This document shows positions 25,880 to 28,790 of a stretch of 28,790 nucleotides of DNA, piece after piece; the first letter of the stretch is position 1; each line of letters starts with the position of its first letter. Made by a program: the position numbers and the translations under genes. Below the pieces are notes generated by a model. It was not told the origin of the DNA. It did not search any database and worked only from the letters and a program-made list of their open reading frames with translations. Source of the stretch: Silanimonas sp044377035 (GTDB lineage: Bacteria; Pseudomonadota; Gammaproteobacteria; Xanthomonadales; Xanthomonadaceae); the NCBI RefSeq assembly GCF_044377035.1, contig NZ_JBILJW010000026.1:1-28790 (forward strand), written 5' to 3'.

Positions 25880-27166
25880 TCAGCGTGCCGCGAGCTGGAA
25901 GCCTTCGATGCGCTTCAGCTGGGCCAGCGCCGGGGCGGTGGCGCGGCGGTACTCGGCCAGCGCCGTGCCGGTCAGCGGCTCGGGCTTCGGCATCGTCACG
26001 GTCAACGGGTTGCGGTGCACGCCGTTGACGCGGAATTCGTAGTGCAGATGGGGGCCGGACGACAGGCCGCTGGTGCCGACGTAGCCGATGGTGCGGCCCT
26101 GCTGCACGCGCTGGCCCACGCGATAGCTGCCGAGGCGCGACATGTGCGCATACAGCGTGGTGATGCCATTGCCGTGGTCAAGGATGACCGTGCGGCCATA
26201 GCCGTTCTGCCAGCCGGCGAACTTCACCCGCGCGTCGCCGGCCGCGAAGATCGGCGTGCCCGTCGGTGCGGCGTAGTCAACGCCCTTATGCATGCGCATG
26301 CGGCCGAGGATCGGATGGCGGCGCGCACCGAAGCCCGAGCTCAGTCGCGCGAACTCGATCGGCGTGCGCATGAAGCTCTTGCGCAGCGGGCGGCCGTCGA
26401 GGTCGAAGAACTCCTGCTGACCGTTGTGCTCGAAGCGCACCGCCGTGTACGGCTTGCCCTGGTTGATGAAGTTGACCGCGACCACGCCGCCGTCGCGCAG
26501 GCGCTCGCCTTCGCGCCACAGTTCCTCATAGACGATCTGGAAGGCGTCGCCTTCGCGGAGGTCCTGCGCGAAGTCGATGTCGTACTGCAGCGCCTTCACC
26601 ATGTCGTTCATGACGGCGGCGCTGAGGCCGGCCTTGGCGCCGTCAGCGAACAAGGAGCTGCGGATCGTGCCGCCGGCGATCACCACACGGCGCTCCATCG
26701 GCCGCTCGATCACTTCGCGCTCGATGGCGTCCTCCGAGACCGCCAACTGCACGCGCTTGCTCTCGTCCTGGTCGAAGCGCAGGCCCTTGAGCTCGCCGTC
26801 CGCGCCGATCTCGAAGGCGAGTTCGCTGCCCACGCGCAGACGCGTGGCCATCTGGCTGGCTTCCGGCACCTCCAGCACGCGATGCATGGTGCTGGCGGGC
26901 AATCCGAGGTCGGCGAACACGCTGCCGAGGGTCTGGCCGGAGGCGATGCGCACCGTCTGCCAGTCATTACGCGGCGTGTTGGCGGCCGTCGCGGCCGGCG
27001 GCGGGGGCAGGGCGATGGCCTGCGTCACACGTTCCGGCTGGGCTTCCCGTTCCATTGCGCCATCCAGCGCCGGAACGATCGATCCGAGCAGCACGGCAAG
27101 GGCGCCCGCGAGGGCGATCGGCAGGGCTCGCGGCGCCTTGGGCGCGAGACGGCGGGCATTCGACAA
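25880..27166 (-). CDS. M23-family murein endopeptidase (MepM-like)
   Basis: The protein has 428 residues. An N-terminal membrane anchor lies at about 13-33, followed by an OapA/LysM-like domain at about 69-120 (RIASGQTLGSVFADLGLP). An intermediate domain reaches about 265, then the lysostaphin-type M23 domain covers about 277-395. Zinc and catalytic residues are intact: H293 and D297 in HKGVDYAAP, H341 in LYAHMS, and H373/H375 in HLHYEF. It should cut peptide crosslinks in the periplasm to allow wall growth. The start is a TTG at 27166, chosen because GGAG lies 7 nt upstream; the nearby ATG (27159) is in a different frame. A promoter is visible upstream, and anmK follows after 6 bp. Confidence 0.93.
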   Translation of the reverse strand: MSNARRLAPKAPRALPIALAGALAVLLGSIVPALDGAMEREAQPERVTQAIALPPPPAATAANTPRNDWQTVRIASGQTLGSVFADLGLPASTMHRVLEVPEASQMATRLRVGSELAFEIGADGELKGLRFDQDESKRVQLAVSEDAIEREVIERPMERRVVIAGGTIRSSLFADGAKAGLSAAVMNDMVKALQYDIDFAQDLREGDAFQIVYEELWREGERLRDGGVVAVNFINQGKPYTAVRFEHNGQQEFFDLDGRPLRKSFMRTPIEFARLSSGFGARRHPILGRMRMHKGVDYAAPTGTPIFAAGDARVKFAGWQNGYGRTVILDHGNGITTLYAHMSRLGSYRVGQRVQQGRTIGYVGTSGLSSGPHLHYEFRVNGVHRNPLTVTMPKPEPLTGTALAEYRRATAPALAQLKRIEGFQLAAR

Positions 27167-27196
27167 GGCGCAACTCCGGAGGACGGAAACGGCCGT

Positions 27197-27226
27197 AACT
27201 TACCCACAGCGGAAAACCATCGTCAA
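27197..27226 (-). promoter_or_regulatory. Sigma-70-type promoter of the M23 peptidase-anmK unit
   Basis: On the minus strand, TTGACG (27226-27221) is followed after 18 bp by TAAGTT (27202-27197). The transcript would start near 27190, about 23 nt before the TTG start codon. A run of Ts just upstream of the promoter (As on the minus strand, 27250-27244) could act as an UP-like element. Confidence 0.65.
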
Positions 27227-27262
27227 ACCTTTGAAGCGATTGGTTTTTTTGGCCCCGGCGTT

Positions 27263-27275
27263 TAACCTGAGGTTA
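27263..27275. promoter_or_regulatory. Palindromic operator-like site TAACCT-G-AGGTTA
   Basis: This perfect 13-bp palindrome is extended to GCGTTTAACCT / AGGTTAACGC with one extra T. It stands in the divergent region between the M23 gene and tyrS. It is about 37 bp upstream of the M23 -35 box and 60 bp before the tyrS ATG. Its A/T-rich arms stand out from the GC-rich surroundings. The binding protein is unknown. Confidence 0.5.
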
Positions 27276-27334
27276 ACGCGCCGGCGCCCGAACCGGGCCC
27301 CTGCTCACCTTTTCATCTTCATGAAGTGCCGCCC

Positions 27335-28546
27335 ATGACCACGCCGGACACCGCCCTTGCGCAACTCGCGCGCGGGACGGACGACATCATCAAGCTCGAG
27401 GACCTCGCCGCCCGCCTCGCCACCGGCCGTCCCCTGCGCATCAAGGCGGGCTTCGATCCAACCGCGCCCGACCTCCATCTCGGCCACACCGTGCTGCTCA
27501 ACAAGATGCGGCAGTTCCAGGACCTCGGGCACCAGGTCATCTTCCTGATCGGCGACTTCACCGGAATGATCGGTGACCCGACCGGCAAGAGCGCCACCCG
27601 CAAGCCGCTGACCCGCGAGGACGTGCTGGCGAACGCCCAGACCTACGCCGACCAGGTCTTCAAGGTCCTCGACCGCGAGAAGACCGAGGTCCGCTTCAAT
27701 AGTGAGTGGTTCGGCGCCATGACGGCAGCCGACATGATCAAGCTGGCGGCCCAGCACACCGTGGCGCGGATGCTCGAGCGCGACGATTTCCAGAAGCGCT
27801 TCTCCAACCAGCAGCCGATCGCCATCCATGAATTTCTGTATCCGCTGGTGCAGGGCTACGACTCGGTGGCCCTGAAGGCCGACGTCGAGCTCGGCGGCAC
27901 GGACCAGCGCTTCAACCTGTTGATGGGCCGCGGCCTGCAGGAGCACCACGGGCAGGCGCCGCAGGTCGTCATGACGATGCCGCTGCTCGAGGGCCTCGAC
28001 GGCGTCAACAAGATGAGCAAGTCGCTCGGTAACTACATCGGCATCAACGAGCCCGCCATCGACATCGTCACCAAGACGATGAAGATCGGCGACGAGCTGA
28101 TGTGGCGATGGATCGAGTTGCTCAGCTTCGAGATCTCCCTGGCCGAGCTGGGCTCGCTGAAGGCGGACGTCGGGGGCGGCACCCTCCATCCGCGCGATCT
28201 GAAGCTGCGCCTCGCGCGCGAACTGACGGTCCGCTTCCATGGCGTGGCGGAGGCCGAAAAGGCGATCGCGGGCTGGGAGGCGGTGGTCACAGGCGCAGGC
28301 GATACCTCACAGCTGCCTCTGACGGAACTCGCGGCACCGCCCGAAGGGCTGCGAATCGCCGCCTTGCTGACGCAGGCCGGACTGACGCCGAGCAACTCCG
28401 AAGCGATGCGCAAACTGAAAGAGCGCGCCGTACGTATTGATGGCGAGGTGTTCGAAGACCCGCAGCGCGCCTTCGTGCCGGGGTTTGAGGCCGTTCTCCA
28501 GGTCGGCAAGCGCACCTTCGCGCGCATCCGCCTCGTGGCGGGCTGA
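27335..28546 (+). CDS. tyrS: Tyrosyl-tRNA synthetase
   Basis: The protein has 403 residues from the ATG at 27335. The class I HIGH motif is HLGHT at 48-52 (FDPTAPDLHLGH), and the KMSKS motif is complete at 226-230 (GVNKMSKS). This places it with the TyrZ/TyrRS-2-type enzymes rather than the E. coli-type KFGKT form. A C-terminal S4 RNA-binding domain covers about 335-400 (AMRKLKERAVRIDGEVF). It charges tRNA-Tyr. No clear Shine-Dalgarno precedes the ATG; a GTG three codons earlier is less likely. A small GCCCG-AAC-CGGGC hairpin (27286-27298) sits in the leader. In Xanthomonadaceae such as Xylella, tyrS is followed by a ribosomal RNA operon, which fits the promoters downstream. Confidence 0.96.
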   Translation: MTTPDTALAQLARGTDDIIKLEDLAARLATGRPLRIKAGFDPTAPDLHLGHTVLLNKMRQFQDLGHQVIFLIGDFTGMIGDPTGKSATRKPLTREDVLANAQTYADQVFKVLDREKTEVRFNSEWFGAMTAADMIKLAAQHTVARMLERDDFQKRFSNQQPIAIHEFLYPLVQGYDSVALKADVELGGTDQRFNLLMGRGLQEHHGQAPQVVMTMPLLEGLDGVNKMSKSLGNYIGINEPAIDIVTKTMKIGDELMWRWIELLSFEISLAELGSLKADVGGGTLHPRDLKLRLARELTVRFHGVAEAEKAIAGWEAVVTGAGDTSQLPLTELAAPPEGLRIAALLTQAGLTPSNSEAMRKLKERAVRIDGEVFEDPQRAFVPGFEAVLQVGKRTFARIRLVAG

Positions 28547-28563
28547 GGGTTCCGCGCACCCTC

Positions 28564-28612
28564 GTTCAGTTTCGGGCCGCGTTCGGCCGCTTTTTCGCGG
28601 CTGAAACTGAAC
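28564..28612 (+). terminator. Composite inverted repeat and terminator after tyrS
   Basis: An outer perfect 10-bp inverted repeat (GTTCAGTTTC at 28564-28573, GAAACTGAAC at 28603-28612) continues inward with GCCGCG/CGCGGC (28576-28581 with 28596-28601). A competing inner stem, GGCCG-CGTT-CGGCC (28575-28588), is followed by GCTTTTT, as in an intrinsic terminator. The two folds share bases and exclude one another. It begins 17 nt after the tyrS stop. Confidence 0.7.
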
Positions 28613-28649
28613 GGCGATCCCCCTCGGCGGACAAAACACCGTGAAGGGC

Positions 28650-28679
28650 TTGCGACGCGCTGCGTCGGTTGCCTATAGT
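28650..28679 (+). promoter_or_regulatory. Upstream stable-RNA-type promoter P1
   Basis: TTGCGA (28650-28655), an 18-bp spacer and TATAGT (28674-28679), followed by a GC-rich discriminator TCGCGCCCC, as expected for growth-rate and ppGpp-controlled promoters. No coding sequence follows before P2. Confidence 0.6.
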
Positions 28680-28699
28680 TCGCGCCCCTTCGCAGGGTG

Positions 28700-28713
28700 G
28701 CTCGGAAACGAGC
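28700..28713 (+). other. Small GNRA-loop hairpin between P1 and P2
   Basis: GCTCG-GAAA-CGAGC forms a 5-bp stem with a GNRA tetraloop in the leader of any P1 transcript. It is too small for a tRNA or known RNA. A G-rich run follows (28722-28731). I see no other gene in 28547-28790. Confidence 0.4.
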
Positions 28714-28758
28714 GGCGCGGCGGAGGGGGGGTTGAGAAGAAAGTTTCGCTTTACGGTG

Positions 28759-28786
28759 TTGACGAACTTCGAAACTGCTGTATAGT
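28759..28786 (+). promoter_or_regulatory. Strong promoter P2 at the window end, probably of an rRNA operon
   Basis: TTGACG (28759-28764), a 16-bp spacer and TATAGT (28781-28786) match consensus at 10 of 12 hexamer positions. Transcription would start just beyond the window. Two tandem promoters after tyrS, with no start codon in view, fit the rRNA operon found there in Xanthomonadaceae; the RNA genes themselves are outside the window. Confidence 0.72.
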
Positions 28787-28790
28787 GTGC

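Noticed and set aside
28547..28790. A tRNA or small RNA gene between tyrS and the end of the window
   Set aside because: No cloverleaf, T-loop (GGTTCGAATCC-like) or acceptor pairing could be found; only hairpins and promoters are visible.

Overview
The window looks like a core chromosomal segment of a GC-rich gammaproteobacterium. The gene order argS next to an FtsN-like SPOR gene, radC divergent from coaBC-dut-algC, pyrE divergent from an exonuclease III gene, and tyrS followed by strong stable-RNA-type promoters resembles the Xanthomonadaceae/Lysobacteraceae. Genus and species cannot be told from sequence reading alone. I see no insertion sequence, prophage, CRISPR array, tRNA or rRNA gene inside the window. 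All genes share the same strongly GC-biased third-position style, which argues against recent transfer.

Layout. 1-1271 (minus): the 5' part of comM, cut by the window edge, preceded by ubiK. 1479-3299 (plus): ammonium transporter amtB and a P-II protein, closed by an intrinsic terminator. 3321-6339: polyamine genes speE (minus) and speA (plus), diverging from a shared 241-bp region. 6312-7286 (minus): a sterol-desaturase/fatty-acid-hydroxylase membrane enzyme whose 3' end overlaps speA. 7384-10343 (plus): a beta-hydroxyacid dehydrogenase and a periplasmic-TPR diguanylate cyclase. 10366-12764 (minus): argS and a SPOR-domain protein, with a structured argS leader. 12997-14838 (plus): a secreted beta-helix-like protein with a terminator. 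14891-16614 (minus): radC and an HD-type hydrolase gene. 16694-20724 (plus): coaBC-dut-algC, where algC carries a membrane-anchored N-terminal half. 20773-22131 (minus): pyrE and a DUF4124 coiled-coil protein. 22266-24700 (plus): xth, ampG and a ribbon-helix-helix-like small protein. 24731-27166 (minus): an M23 endopeptidase and anmK. 27335-28546 (plus): tyrS. The last 240 bases hold a composite hairpin and two tandem strong promoters reading out of the window, most likely into an rRNA operon.

How the genes work together. Nitrogen entry (AmtB/P-II) sits close to arginine-derived polyamine synthesis (SpeA to agmatine; SpeE to spermidine). CoaBC, Dut, PyrE and AlgC supply CoA, dUMP, UMP and sugar phosphates. 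An M23 endopeptidase, AmpG and AnmK, lying within about 4.2 kb, form a plausible murein turnover and recycling set: cut the wall, import anhydro-muropeptides, phosphorylate anhydroMurNAc.

I do not see a clearly new multi-gene system. The items most worth a second look are the two GC-rich hairpins in the argS leader, the DDGF(E/D)W-repeat secreted protein, the possible internal start in algC, the palindrome between the M23 gene and tyrS, the composite hairpin after tyrS, and the lone RHH-like gene inside the murein-recycling cluster.
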